A program made the position numbers and the translations under genes. Positions 37,897 to 46,805 of a DNA stretch of 64,000 nt are shown piece by piece; the first letter of the stretch is position 1; every line of letters starts with the position of its first letter. The stretch spans positions 1-64,000 of the forward strand of contig NZ_SMLB01000018.1 in the NCBI RefSeq assembly GCF_004349105.1, in the 5' to 3' direction. The DNA is from Jiangella aurantiaca (GTDB lineage: Bacteria; Actinomycetota; Actinomycetes; Jiangellales; Jiangellaceae). Under the pieces are notes generated by a model, which was given only the letters and a program-made list of their open reading frames with translations, was not told the DNA's origin and did not search any database.

Positions 37897-38567
37897 CCCA
37901 CCAGGCCGTTCTCATAGGCGGCGATGACCAGCTGGGCGCGGTCGCGGGCGGCCAGCTTGGCCAGCAGATGACCGATGTGCGTCTTCACCGTCTTGATCGA
38001 GATGGTCAGCGCGGCGGCGATCTCGTCGTTGGACAGACCGGACGCCACCAGCGCCAGCACCTCGGTCTCCCGTTCGGTGAGCACGTCCAGCCGCGCGCGT
38101 GCCGCTGGACCGGCCGCGGGCCGGCCGAGGTAGTGCTCGACCAGCCGCGTCAGGATGGCCGGCGCGAACAGCGACTCGCCGCCGTGCGTGCGCCGGACCG
38201 CGTCGAGCAACTGCTCGGGCCGGGCGTCCTTGAGCAGGAACCCGCTGGCCCCGGCCCGCAGCGCGGCGTACACGTACTCGTCCAGCTCGAACATGCTGAG
38301 CACCAGCACCCGGACGGCGCCGAGCGCGGGGTCGCCGGTGATCCGCCGGGTCGCTTCGATCCCGTCGCCGCCGGGCATCCGGATGTCCATCAGCACGACG
38401 TCGGGCCGCAGCTCGCCGGCCAGCCGGACCGCCTCGCCGCCGGTCGCGGCCGTCCCCGCGACGGCCAGGTCCGGCGCGGCGTCGAGCAGCAGCGCCAGGC
38501 TGTGCCGCAGCAGCGGCTGGTCGTCGGCGATCAGGACCCGGACCGGCGACGACGCCGGCGCGGTCAC
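37884..38567 (-). CDS. NarL/LuxR family response regulator
   Basis: A 227-residue regulator from GTG 38567. Receiver domain: acidic pair DD (15-16), phospho-acceptor D61 in DVVLMDIRMPGGDG, and conserved Lys in GFLLKDA. C-terminal LuxR HTH: LTERETEVLALVASGLSNDE, then SIKTVKTHIGHLLAKL. It overlaps the kinase gene upstream by 4 bp. The divergent ABC exporter at 39515 is its likely target. Confidence 0.94.
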   Translation of the reverse strand: MTAPASSPVRVLIADDQPLLRHSLALLLDAAPDLAVAGTAATGGEAVRLAGELRPDVVLMDIRMPGGDGIEATRRITGDPALGAVRVLVLSMFELDEYVYAALRAGASGFLLKDARPEQLLDAVRRTHGGESLFAPAILTRLVEHYLGRPAAGPAARARLDVLTERETEVLALVASGLSNDEIAAALTISIKTVKTHIGHLLAKLAARDRAQLVIAAYENGLVGQAS

Positions 38568-39415
38568 GGCGCGGCTCCGTCGGGCAGCTGCCCGGTGACG
38601 GCGAACCCGGCGCCCTCGGCACGCGCGTCCAATGTGCCGCCGAGGGCCGTCACTCGTTCCCGCAGGGCGTCCAGCCCGTGCCCGGCGCCGGGCCGTGGCT
38701 CCCAGCCGTCGGCCGGTCCGTCGTCGACGGCCGTGACGACGACCGTCCCGCCGTCGCGCCGCACGCCCACCCGCACCCGGGTCGGGCCGGCGTGCCGGGC
38801 GGCGTTGCTCAGCGCCTCGCGAACCACCGCGCACACGGTGAGCTGCACGCCCGGCGAGACGCCGTCCAGGGCGGGCAGATCGAGCGTCGCGTCCAGGCCG
38901 GCGCCACGGGCGGCGGCGACGATGCCCGGCAGGTCGGCCAGCGACTCCGCCGGCCGCAGCGCCGCCGCGGCCTCGGGGGTGCGCAGGACGGTCAGCATGC
39001 GGCGCAGTTCGGTGGTGGTCTCGCGGCTGACCGCCTCGATGTCGGCGAGGGCGCTCGCCTGCTCGGCCGGCCCGTCCGGCCCGCCCAGCCGTGCGGCGAC
39101 GGCGGCCCGGACGGTAATGAGGCCGAGCCCGTGCGAGACGAGGTCGTGCAGGTCGCCGGCGATGCGCAGCCGCTCGGCCTGCGCCGCTCGCTCGCCGGCC
39201 CACGCCGCGAGCCGGTCCTCGTGCGCCCGGCGCTCCCGGCGGGTCCGCAGCACGGCCCAGGCCGACACCAGCACCGCGAGCCCGACGACGACCAGCGGCA
39301 GCATCTGTGTCGCCGGGTCCTGGTTGCCGACCGTCATGAGCCCCGACACCAGCAGGAAGAGCATCGCCCAGGCCACCGGCCAGGCCCGCGAGCTCCAGGT
39401 CGGGCGGCTCTCCAT
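38564..39415 (-). CDS. two-component histidine kinase (HisKA_3, DesK-like)
   Basis: A 283-residue kinase with two N-terminal transmembrane helices (about 12-30 and 38-56) and almost no external loop, suggesting sensing within the membrane. The dimerisation/phosphoacceptor block RIAGDLHDLVSHGLG carries H90. The ATPase domain has VREALSNAARHAGPT (N box) and GHGLDALRERV (G box). Pairs with the response regulator. Short kinases of this type next to ABC exporters often respond to membrane-active compounds (inference). Confidence 0.93.
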   Translation of the reverse strand: MESRPTWSSRAWPVAWAMLFLLVSGLMTVGNQDPATQMLPLVVVGLAVLVSAWAVLRTRRERRAHEDRLAAWAGERAAQAERLRIAGDLHDLVSHGLGLITVRAAVAARLGGPDGPAEQASALADIEAVSRETTTELRRMLTVLRTPEAAAALRPAESLADLPGIVAAARGAGLDATLDLPALDGVSPGVQLTVCAVVREALSNAARHAGPTRVRVGVRRDGGTVVVTAVDDGPADGWEPRPGAGHGLDALRERVTALGGTLDARAEGAGFAVTGQLPDGAAP

Positions 39416-39514
39416 GGTCCGAGTCTAGGGACGGCCCCGGCGCCGGGCATCGGACCACGGTCCGAGCGACCGTGGCCCGATGACAACCGGCCCGCGCTCG
39501 GCTGACATGGGCGC

Positions 39515-40216
39515 ATGCTGACCTTCGACGATGTGGTGAAACGCCGCGGCTCCCGCGACGTGCTCGCCGGCGTGACGTTCCGGGCCGAGCCCGGCCGGGT
39601 GACCGCCTTCCTCGGGCCGAACGGCGCCGGCAAGTCCTCGACGCTGCGGATCCTGCTCGGGCTGGACCGGCCGACGTCCGGCACGGCGCTGGTGGACGGC
39701 CGTCCGTACCAGGCGCTGCGGCGGCCGTTGCAGGTGATCGGCTCGGTGCTGGACGGCTCCGGCGCACACCGGTCCCGCTCCGCCCGTCAGCACCTGACCT
39801 GGCTGGCCTGCAGCAACGGCATCCCGCGCCGCCGGGTCAGTGAGGTGCTGGAGCAGGTCGGCCTGACCGACGCGGCGCGCGTCCGGGCCGGCCGGCTCTC
39901 GCTCGGCATGGGGCAGCGGCTGGGCCTGGCCGCCGCGCTGCTCGGCGAGCCGGCGGCGCTGGTGCTGGACGAGCCGGTCAACGGGCTGGACCCGGAGGGG
40001 ATCCGGTGGATCCGCCGGCTGCTGCGCTCGCACGCCGACGCAGGTGGGACGGTGCTGCTGTCCAGCCACCTCATGGCCGAGGTCGCGGAGCTGGCCGACG
40101 ACCTCGTCGTCATCGCCGCCGGACGGGTGGTGGCGGCCGGGCCGCTGGACCGGGTCACGGCCGGGCACCCGACGCTGGAGGACGCGTTCTTCGCGCTGAC
40201 CGGGGGTGCGTCGTGA
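39515..40216 (+). CDS. ABC transporter ATP-binding protein
   Basis: A 233-residue ATPase. Walker A GPNGAGKSSTLRILLG; signature LSLGMGQRLGLAAAL (Gly-rich LSxGx variant); Walker B ALVLDEPVNGLDPEGI; switch His in LSSHLMAEVAEL. It resembles bacitracin/lantibiotic-immunity and NatA-type exporters. GTG of the permease overlaps its 3' end by 4 bp. Divergent from the two-component genes (99 bp gap). Confidence 0.93.
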   Translation: MLTFDDVVKRRGSRDVLAGVTFRAEPGRVTAFLGPNGAGKSSTLRILLGLDRPTSGTALVDGRPYQALRRPLQVIGSVLDGSGAHRSRSARQHLTWLACSNGIPRRRVSEVLEQVGLTDAARVRAGRLSLGMGQRLGLAAALLGEPAALVLDEPVNGLDPEGIRWIRRLLRSHADAGGTVLLSSHLMAEVAELADDLVVIAAGRVVAAGPLDRVTAGHPTLEDAFFALTGGAS

Positions 40217-40938
40217 GCGCCGCCGACGCCGTCGCCGCCGAGCTGCGCAAGGCGCTCACCCTGCCGGCCACCCTCGCCGGGCTGGCGGTCGCCGTGCTGG
40301 GGCCGGTCGCGCTGGCCGCGCTCAACGCCTCGCAGGGCACGGCCGACTCGGCGGCTGAGGCGGCTCTGGCCGCGGAGCCGCTGATCACGATCGGCGCGAT
40401 CGTGCTCGGCGTCATCGCCGTCAGCAGCGAGTACAACGGCGGCCGGCAGATCGCCAGCACGTTCGCCGCGATGCCGCGGCGCCTGACCGTGCTGGCCGCC
40501 AAGGCAGCCGCCGTCGCCGTCCTGGTCGCGGTGGCGGCGGCCGTCGCGTTCCCGGCCTCGCTGCTGGTCGCCCGCCTGGTCGCCGGCCCCGGGCCGGGGG
40601 CGGACGACGTCCTCGGCCGGGCCATCGGGGCCGGCGTCTACGCCGTCCTCATCGGGCTGATCGCGCTGGCGATCACCGTGCTGACCCGCAGCGGGATCGT
40701 CCCGCTGATCGTCCTGATCGCGAACGGCTCGGTGGTGTCCGTGTCTTTCCTGCTGTACCTGGTCACACCGCTGGCCCGCTACCTGCCGGATCTGGCCGGC
40801 ATGCGGATGCTCGCCGGCGACGACCGGATCGCGATCGACGACGCGCTCGCGCCGCTGCCCGGCGGGCTGGTGATGGCCGCGTGGACGGCCGCGCTGCTCG
40901 CCGTCGCCGGCGCCGTGCTGGTCCGCCGCGACGCCTGA
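40213..40938 (+). CDS. ABC-2 type exporter permease
   Basis: A 241-residue membrane protein with six predicted helices and the ABC-2 pattern: an N-terminal cytoplasmic helix (AADAVAAELRKALTLPATLA), a large loop after TM2 (SEYNGGRQIASTFAAMPRRL), and a C-terminal helix before VRRDA. Partner of the ATPase at 39515. Short ABC-2 permeases with NarL-type systems commonly act in peptide antibiotic self-protection or envelope stress; the substrate is unknown. Followed by F4 element copy b. Confidence 0.88.
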   Translation: MSAADAVAAELRKALTLPATLAGLAVAVLGPVALAALNASQGTADSAAEAALAAEPLITIGAIVLGVIAVSSEYNGGRQIASTFAAMPRRLTVLAAKAAAVAVLVAVAAAVAFPASLLVARLVAGPGPGADDVLGRAIGAGVYAVLIGLIALAITVLTRSGIVPLIVLIANGSVVSVSFLLYLVTPLARYLPDLAGMRMLAGDDRIAIDDALAPLPGGLVMAAWTAALLAVAGAVLVRRDA

Positions 40939-40964
40939 GCCGACCCGATAGGGTCACATCCTGT

Positions 40965-41071
40965 GATGGGTCATGCACACCGGCGGCGACAGGGGGCCGG
41001 AGGTCCCCTCGAGCCGCCGGTCCAGGCCGCAGGACGACAGGTGGGCGTGAGGGTGTTGTGCATGACCCATC
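40965..41071. repeat. dispersed element F4, copy b
   Basis: A 107-bp unit with perfect 15-bp terminal inverted repeats GATGGGTCATGCACA (40965-40979) and 41057-41071. Inside is CCGGCGG, the conserved core from 40991 (AGGGGGCCGGAGGTCCCC), then CCGCCGG, giving a clean nested stem. The core matches copy a at 29525. It lies between the ABC permease and the HAD gene, 16 bp before the latter's start. Confidence 0.85.
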
Positions 41072-41087
41072 GCGTCAAGGGTGAATC

Positions 41088-41729
41088 GTGGTGCTGAAAG
41101 CCGAAGCGATCCTGCTCGACCTCGACGGGACGCTGGTCGACTCGACCGACTCCATCGCGCGCTGCTGGCTGCGCTGGTGCCGCGAGTACGACGTCGACCC
41201 GGCGAGCCTGGTCGGCGCACACGGCCGCACCACCGCCGACATCGTCGCCGAACTGCTGCCCGGCCGACTGGTGACGGCGGCGATCGCCCGCGTCGACGAG
41301 CTGGAGATCGAGGACGCCGGCACGGTCCGTCCGATGCCCGGCGCGGCCGAGCTGCTGGCCTCGATTCCGGCCGACCGGCGCGCCGTCGTCACGTCCGGCA
41401 ACGCCGTCCTGGCCGCCGCCCGCATGCACGCCGCCGGGCTGCCGGCGCCCGCCGTCGTCGTCACCGCCGACGACGTCCTGCGCGGCAAGCCGCACCCCGA
41501 GCCGTACCTGCTCGGCGCCCAGCGGCTCGGCGTCGACCCCGAGCGGTGCGTCGTCGTCGAGGACGCGCCCAGCGGCATCGCCGCGGCGCGGGCGGCCGGC
41601 ATGGCCGTCGTCGGCATCGTGTCCACCCACGAGGCCCGGCAGCTGGAGGCCGACCTGATCGCCGGCGCGCCGGCGCAGGTGCGCGTCGACGGAACCGGCC
41701 CGCTGCTCGTGGACGTCGTAGCCCCGTGA
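41088..41729 (+). CDS. HAD family phosphatase (subfamily IA)
   Basis: A 213-residue HAD hydrolase. Motif [13 protein letters not shown], motif II VVTSGNA, motif III Lys in [17 protein letters not shown], motif [18 protein letters not shown]. The small helical cap after motif I and KPHPEP suggest sugar-phosphate or phosphoglycolate-like substrates. GTG 41088 or 41091; AAGGGTGA precedes. Overlaps the PrsW-like gene by 4 bp. Confidence 0.92.
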   Translation: MVLKAEAILLDLDGTLVDSTDSIARCWLRWCREYDVDPASLVGAHGRTTADIVAELLPGRLVTAAIARVDELEIEDAGTVRPMPGAAELLASIPADRRAVVTSGNAVLAAARMHAAGLPAPAVVVTADDVLRGKPHPEPYLLGAQRLGVDPERCVVVEDAPSGIAAARAAGMAVVGIVSTHEARQLEADLIAGAPAQVRVDGTGPLLVDVVAP

Positions 41730-42850
41730 CTACCCCACTCACCCGGCACCAGCCGTGGAGCCGGCAGCAGCGCCGCCGCGTCTTCTGGCCAGTCCTCGGG
41801 CTGGTCACGGCGGCCTGCTGCGCCGTCGTGGTGATCGGGCTCGCGGTCGGCGACCTCGCGCCGTCCACCGTCGCCACCGCGACGCTGTTCGCGTTGCTGC
41901 CGGTCGTGGTGGTCGTCGGCGCGTTCCTGTGGCTGGATCGCTGGGAGCCCGAGCCCGGACGGACGATGCTGGCGGCGTTCCTGTGGGGCGCCGGCGTCGC
42001 GACGATGGGCGCGCTGCTGGTGAACTCCGTCGTCGCCATCACCTACGGCGAGTACACGTCGTCGGTGGTGTCCGCGCCGTTCGCCGAGGAGGCGTTGAAG
42101 GGCGCGTTCCTCGTCGGCCTGCTGTTGTGGCGGCGCGACGAGATCGACGGGCTGGTCGACGGCATCGTCTACGCCGGGCTGGTGGCGGCCGGGTTCGCGT
42201 TCGTCGAGAACATCCTCTACCTGGGCCGGGCGTTCGACACCGCGTCCATCGACGGCTACACCGTGTTCGTCGTGCGCGGCGTCTTCTCGCCGTTCGCCCA
42301 CCCGCTGTTCACCGTGTTCATCGGCATCGCCGTCGGCCTCGCGGCGCATCGGCGCTCGGCCGCCGTCCGGGTCGTGCTGCCGCTCGTCGGGTACCTGCTG
42401 GCGGCCGGGCTGCACGCGCTGTGGAACGCGTCGGCGCTGTGGGACGACAAGGGACGGGGCTTCATCGCCGTCTACGTCGTCGTCATGGTGCCGCTGTTCG
42501 GCAGCATGCTCGGCCTCGCGCTGTGGCAGCGCCGCCGCGAGCAGCGGGTCGTCGCCGCCCGGCTGGGCGAGTTCGTGCAGGCCGGCTGGATCCCGTGGTA
42601 CGAGCTCGACCTGCTGTCGACCATGCGCAGCCGGCGCCGCTGGACCACTGCGATGAAGGCGCAGTACGGCCGCGACGCCGCCCGCGCGGTACGCGCCTAC
42701 CAGGTGGCCGTCACCGAGCTGGCCTTCCTCGTCACCCGGCTGCGTCACAGCCGGTCGGACGAACGGACTGACCCACGGGTCGGTGAGCTGCTCGCCGCGG
42801 TGGGCGAGACCCGCGCCCGGGCCGTCGCCCTGACCAGCGCCGGACGGTGA
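41726..42850 (+). CDS. PrsW family intramembrane metalloprotease-like protein
   Basis: A 374-residue polytopic membrane protein with about eight helices in the first 260 residues. PrsW motifs are intact: [16 protein letters not shown] (EExxK), [27 protein letters not shown] and [10 protein letters not shown]. The family performs site-1 cleavage of anti-sigma factors in some bacteria. The cytoplasmic C-terminal ~110 residues ([30 protein letters not shown]) are typical of the actinobacterial branch. GTG 41726, coupled to the HAD gene. No anti-sigma factor is nearby. Confidence 0.9.
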   Translation: MTTPLTRHQPWSRQQRRRVFWPVLGLVTAACCAVVVIGLAVGDLAPSTVATATLFALLPVVVVVGAFLWLDRWEPEPGRTMLAAFLWGAGVATMGALLVNSVVAITYGEYTSSVVSAPFAEEALKGAFLVGLLLWRRDEIDGLVDGIVYAGLVAAGFAFVENILYLGRAFDTASIDGYTVFVVRGVFSPFAHPLFTVFIGIAVGLAAHRRSAAVRVVLPLVGYLLAAGLHALWNASALWDDKGRGFIAVYVVVMVPLFGSMLGLALWQRRREQRVVAARLGEFVQAGWIPWYELDLLSTMRSRRRWTTAMKAQYGRDAARAVRAYQVAVTELAFLVTRLRHSRSDERTDPRVGELLAAVGETRARAVALTSAGR

Positions 42851-42892
42851 GGCGGTCGGCCCGCGGGCCCGGACCACGGTAGCCTTTCATCC

Positions 42893-43825
42893 ATGCCTGA
42901 CGAGCTCTTCACCCTCGCCGCTGCCACGTCCGGCGTGCCGGCGGCCGCACCCTTCGGCCGCGTGTCGGTCGCCATGGTCACGCCGTTCCTCGACGACGGC
43001 GGGCTCGACCTCGAGGGGACCGCCGCGCTCGCGGAGAAGCTCGTCGACGACGGCTGCGACGGCCTCGTGGTGGGCGGCACCACCGGTGAGAGCCCCACCA
43101 CCTCCGACGCCGAGAAGGATCTCGTCCTGCGGGCCGTGCTCGAGGCCGTCGGCTCGCGCGCCCGCGTCGTCGCCGGCGTCGGCACCAACGACACCCGCCA
43201 CACCAGTGAGCTGGCCCAGGCCGCGCAGAAGGCCGGCGCGCACGGCCTGCTGATCGTCACGCCCTACTACAGCAAGCCGCCGCAGGAGGCGCTGTACCAG
43301 CACTTCACCGCGGTCGCCTCGGCCACCGACCTGCCGGTCATGCTCTACGACATCCCGGCCCGCACCGGCGTGCCCATCGCCACGGAGACGCTGATCCGCC
43401 TGAGCGAGCACGACCGCATCGTCGCGGTCAAGGACGCCAAGGGCGACGTGTTCGCGTCGTCGGAGGTCATGGCCCGCACCGGGCTGGCCTACTACAGCGG
43501 CGACGACGCCCTCAACCTCGCCCTGCTCACGCACGGCGCCGTCGGCATGGTCAGCGTGGTCGGCCACGTCGCGGCCGCCGAGTACGCCCACATGATCCGC
43601 GCGCTCGACTCCGGCGATCTGCCGCGCGCGCTGGAGCTGCACCGGCGGCTCATCCCTGCCGTGCGCGGCATCATGACCCGAACCCAAGGAGCCATCATGG
43701 CCAAGGCGGCCGTCCAGCTGCGCGGCGTCATCCGGAACCGCACGGTCCGCTCGCCCCTCATCCCCGCCACCGACGAGCAGGTCGCGCTGCTGCGCGCCGA
43801 CCTCGCCGAGGCGGGGCTCGCATGA
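42893..43825 (+). CDS. dapA: 4-hydroxy-tetrahydrodipicolinate synthase
   Basis: A 310-residue TIM-barrel aldolase condensing pyruvate with aspartate semialdehyde in lysine/DAP synthesis. Schiff-base K180 in IVAVKDAKGD, Y152 in MLYDIPARTG, and GGTTGESPTT for substrate binding. The start at 42893 gives a typical ~15-residue N-terminal extension. Overlaps rnj by 4 bp, the conserved actinobacterial dapA-rnj pair. Confidence 0.96.
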   Translation: MPDELFTLAAATSGVPAAAPFGRVSVAMVTPFLDDGGLDLEGTAALAEKLVDDGCDGLVVGGTTGESPTTSDAEKDLVLRAVLEAVGSRARVVAGVGTNDTRHTSELAQAAQKAGAHGLLIVTPYYSKPPQEALYQHFTAVASATDLPVMLYDIPARTGVPIATETLIRLSEHDRIVAVKDAKGDVFASSEVMARTGLAYYSGDDALNLALLTHGAVGMVSVVGHVAAAEYAHMIRALDSGDLPRALELHRRLIPAVRGIMTRTQGAIMAKAAVQLRGVIRNRTVRSPLIPATDEQVALLRADLAEAGLA

Positions 43826-45510
43826 GTCATCCGCACCCGGAACTGTCCTCGCCACCCCCGCTCGACCCCGCCGCGCTGCGCGTCGTCCCGCTCGGCGGGC
43901 TGGGCGAGGTCGGCCGCAACATGACGGTGTTCGAGCACAGGGGCCGGCTGCTCGTCGTCGACTGCGGCGTGCTGTTCCCTGAGGACAACCAGCCCGGCGT
44001 CGACCTCATCCTGCCCGACTTCGAGTACATCCGCGACCGCCTCGACGACGTCGAAGCGATCCTGCTCACCCACGGGCACGAGGACCACATCGGCGCCGTG
44101 CCGTTCCTGTTGCGCGAGAAGCAGGACATCCCCATCGTCGGCTCCCGGCTGACCCTCGCGCTGGTCGAGGCGAAGCTCAAGGAGCACCGCATCGACGCCT
44201 ACCAGCTGCAGGTCCGCGAGGGACAGACGGAGCGGTTCGGCCCGTTCGAGGTCGAGTTCCTGGCCGTCAACCACTCCATCCCGGACGCGCTGGCGCTGGC
44301 CATCCGCACACCGGCCGGTGTCGTGCTGCACACCGGCGACTTCAAGATGGACCAGCTGCCGCTGGACGGCCGGCTCACCGACCTCAACGGCTTCGCCCGG
44401 CTCGGCGACTCCGGGGTCGACCTGTTCATGGTCGACTCCACCAACGCCGAGGTACCCGGGTTCACGCCGCATGAGCGCGACATCGCCGACGTCCTCGACG
44501 GCGTCTTCGCCCGCGCGCCGCGACGCATCGTCGTCGCCTCGTTCGCCAGCCACGTCCACCGCGTGCAGCAGGTGCTCGACATCGCCGTCGCGCACGGCCG
44601 CAAGGTCGCCTTCGTCGGGCGGTCCATGGTCCGCAACATGGGCATCGCCCGCGACCTCGGCTACCTCACCGTCCCCGGCGGCACGCTGGTCGACCTCAAG
44701 AGCATCGACGACCTCTCGCCCGACAAGGTCGTGCTGATGTCGACCGGCTCGCAGGGCGAGCCGATGGCGGCGCTGTCGCGCATCGCCAACCGCGACCACC
44801 CGGCCATCCACATCGAGCCCGGCGACGTCGTCGTGCTGGCGTCGTCGCTGATCCCCGGCAACGAGAACGCCGTGTCCCGCGTCATCAACGGCCTCACCCG
44901 CGAGGGCGCCACCGTCGTGCACAAGGGCAACGCCAAGGTGCATACGTCCGGGCACGCCGCCGCCGGTGAGCTGCTGTTCGCGTACAACCTGGTCAAGCCG
45001 CGCAACGTGATGCCGATCCACGGTGAGACCCGGCACCTGTTCGCCAACGCCGACATCGCGGTCGCCGCCGGCGTGCCGCGCGAGCGGGTGGCGCTGGCCG
45101 AGGACGGCGTCGTCGTCGACCTCGTGGACGGCGTGGCGCGCGTCGTGGGCGCGGTGCCGTGCGGCTACGTCTACGTCGACGGCTCCAACGTCGGAGGGGT
45201 GGCCGAGGCGTCGCTGAAGGACCGCCGCATCCTCGGCGAGGAGGGCTTCATCTCCGTCGTCGTGGTGGTCGACTCCGTCACCGGCAAGGTCACCGGCGGA
45301 CCGGAGATCCACGCCCGCGGGTTCGCCGAGGACGACAGCGTCTTCGACGACATCCGGCCGGAGCTGGTCAGCGCGCTGGAGAAGGCGGCCGAGGGCGGCA
45401 ACGCCGACACCTACCAGCTGCAGCAGACGGTGCGCCGCACCATCGGCCGCTGGGTCGGCGGCCGCCTGCGGCGCCGTCCGATGATCATCCCGGTGGTCGT
45501 GGAGTCGTAG
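43822..45510 (+). CDS. rnj: ribonuclease J
   Basis: A 562-residue beta-CASP metallo-beta-lactamase RNase, with 5' exonuclease and endonuclease activity in RNA processing. Metal motif HGHEDHIG (84-91), later HTGDFKMDQ and the beta-CASP segment VDSTNAEVPGFTPHE. C-terminal motif RNVMPIHGETRHL. The gene follows dapA with overlap. The F3 hairpin 46 bp after the stop probably terminates the dapA-rnj message. Confidence 0.96.
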   Translation: MSHPHPELSSPPPLDPAALRVVPLGGLGEVGRNMTVFEHRGRLLVVDCGVLFPEDNQPGVDLILPDFEYIRDRLDDVEAILLTHGHEDHIGAVPFLLREKQDIPIVGSRLTLALVEAKLKEHRIDAYQLQVREGQTERFGPFEVEFLAVNHSIPDALALAIRTPAGVVLHTGDFKMDQLPLDGRLTDLNGFARLGDSGVDLFMVDSTNAEVPGFTPHERDIADVLDGVFARAPRRIVVASFASHVHRVQQVLDIAVAHGRKVAFVGRSMVRNMGIARDLGYLTVPGGTLVDLKSIDDLSPDKVVLMSTGSQGEPMAALSRIANRDHPAIHIEPGDVVVLASSLIPGNENAVSRVINGLTREGATVVHKGNAKVHTSGHAAAGELLFAYNLVKPRNVMPIHGETRHLFANADIAVAAGVPRERVALAEDGVVVDLVDGVARVVGAVPCGYVYVDGSNVGGVAEASLKDRRILGEEGFISVVVVVDSVTGKVTGGPEIHARGFAEDDSVFDDIRPELVSALEKAAEGGNADTYQLQQTVRRTIGRWVGGRLRRRPMIIPVVVES

Positions 45511-45556
45511 CGCCGGGCAGCCGGCGCCGCTCGCGCCCGCCACACCCCCAGGCAAA

Positions 45557-45617
45557 GTTGATCATGGAGAAATGGGGGTTCCCCGCGACTGGGAACCCCC
45601 ATTTCTCCATGATCAAC
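45557..45617. repeat. dispersed hairpin F3, copy b (perfect 27-bp stem)
   Basis: Arms 45557-45583 and 45591-45617 are perfect complements around the loop CGCGACT. The stem base is GTTGATCATGGAGAAA. A run of 12 G residues (45618-45629) follows immediately. It sits between the convergent rnj and AHSA1 genes and could serve as a bidirectional terminator. Confidence 0.9.
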
Positions 45618-45634
45618 GGGGGGGGGGGGACAGG

Positions 45635-46087
45635 TCAGGCGCCGTTGCCGCCGTCGGCGGCCGCCTCGCCGAGCGCGGCGAGGATGCGCCGCCAGCCGCC
45701 GCCCATGATCGTCCGCGACAGCTGGGCGGTTGGGGAGTCGGGGTCGAAGCCGCGGTGGGCGAACAGCAGCCGGGTGCCGCGGCCCTCCGGGCGCAGCGCG
45801 AAGCTGACCACCCAGCCGCTGGGCTGGGCCGCGGCGGCGTCGTCCCAGCTGAAACTGAGCAGCTCGGGCTCGACCAGCTCGAGCACCTCGCAGGCGACGG
45901 TGCCGGAGAAGCCGACCGCCTCGATCGGCTTCGCCGCCATGGTGAACCGGGCGCCGACCCGCGGCTCGAACCCGTCCGGAGGCATCAGCCAGCGGGCCAG
46001 CAGCTCCGGTGTCGTCAACGCCCGCCACACGAGCTCCGGCGCGTGCGGGTAGAACTGGTCCAGCTCGATCGACGTGCGGTCGGTCAC
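45635..46087 (-). CDS. SRPBCC / AHSA1-like protein
   Basis: A 150-residue START-fold protein: SIELDQFYPHAPELVWRALT, then TMAAKPIEAVGFSGTVACEV, LLSFSWDDAAAA and GTRLLFAHRGFD. These are typical AHSA1-type blocks. It is the last gene of a VOC-ArsR-AHSA1 operon (4-bp overlap with ArsR). It is distantly paralogous to the protein at 25776. Ligand unknown. Confidence 0.9.
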   Translation of the reverse strand: MTDRTSIELDQFYPHAPELVWRALTTPELLARWLMPPDGFEPRVGARFTMAAKPIEAVGFSGTVACEVLELVEPELLSFSWDDAAAAQPSGWVVSFALRPEGRGTRLLFAHRGFDPDSPTAQLSRTIMGGGWRRILAALGEAAADGGNGA

Positions 46088-46431
46088 GGCTGCTCCCCGC
46101 CGGCGAGGTCGTCGAGCACCTCGCCCAGGTCGGTGAGGCGAGCCCGCCAGTACCGCTCGTACGGCGACAGCCAGTCGCGGACGCCGACCAGCGGCTCCGG
46201 ATGCACCGCGTAGTAACGGTGCCGCCCGCGCTGCTCCTCGCGGACCAGGTCGGTGTCGCGGAGCACGCGCAGGTGCTCGGAGACGCTGGGCCGGGCCATG
46301 TCGAACCGGTCGGCGATCGTCTGGACCGTCTGCTCGCCGTCGAGGAGCAGGTCGAGGATGTCGCGCCGGGTCGGATTGGCCAGCGCGCCGAAGAGCCGGT
46401 CGGTGCTGGACGTCTTGCCGCGGTGGGGCAC
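46084..46431 (-). CDS. ArsR family transcriptional regulator
   Basis: A 115-residue winged-helix repressor from GTG 46431. DRLFGALANPTRRDILDLLL opens the fold. The recognition helix is in FDMARPSVSEHLRVLRDTDL, and the wing RGRHRYYAVHPEPL. There are no metal-site cysteines. It lies 4 bp after the VOC gene and overlaps the AHSA1 gene. It probably autoregulates the operon through the inverted repeat at 46813-46828. Confidence 0.92.
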   Translation of the reverse strand: MPHRGKTSSTDRLFGALANPTRRDILDLLLDGEQTVQTIADRFDMARPSVSEHLRVLRDTDLVREEQRGRHRYYAVHPEPLVGVRDWLSPYERYWRARLTDLGEVLDDLAGGEQP

Positions 46432-46435
46432 GCCG

Positions 46436-46798
46436 TCAGCCCGCCGCGGAGAGCACGAACCCGTTGCCGTCCGGATCGGCGAACGTCGCCTGCCGGCCCC
46501 AGGGCATCTCGGTGGGTCCGTCGACGCCGACCCCGGCGGACCGCAGCCGCTCCACGTCGGCGTCCAGGTCGGACGAGGCCAGGATCGTTCCGGCGGACGT
46601 GCCGGCGGTGGCGCCGGGGAACGGCCGGTGCAGGACGATCGCCGTCGCGGCGCCCGGCGGGGCGACCTCCAGCCAGCGGTTGTCACCCATGGTGACGTCG
46701 GTGCGGACCTCGAAGCCGAGCACGTCGGCGTAGAACGAGCGGGCGCGCTCCTGGTCGTCGACGAACACGGTCACGGTCTGGATCTGTGTCAGGCTCAT
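46436..46798 (-). CDS. VOC (glyoxalase/bleomycin resistance) family protein
   Basis: A 120-residue protein made of two beta-alpha-beta-beta-beta repeats: TVTVFVDDQERARSFYADVL with GFEVRTDV, then FADPDGNGFVLS at the C-terminus, the usual VOC end. It may bind or modify a small electrophile or antibiotic. First gene of the operon, with a leaderless-type promoter directly upstream. Confidence 0.9.
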   Translation of the reverse strand: MSLTQIQTVTVFVDDQERARSFYADVLGFEVRTDVTMGDNRWLEVAPPGAATAIVLHRPFPGATAGTSAGTILASSDLDADVERLRSAGVGVDGPTEMPWGRQATFADPDGNGFVLSAAG

Positions 46799-46805
46799 GG
46801 CCGGA

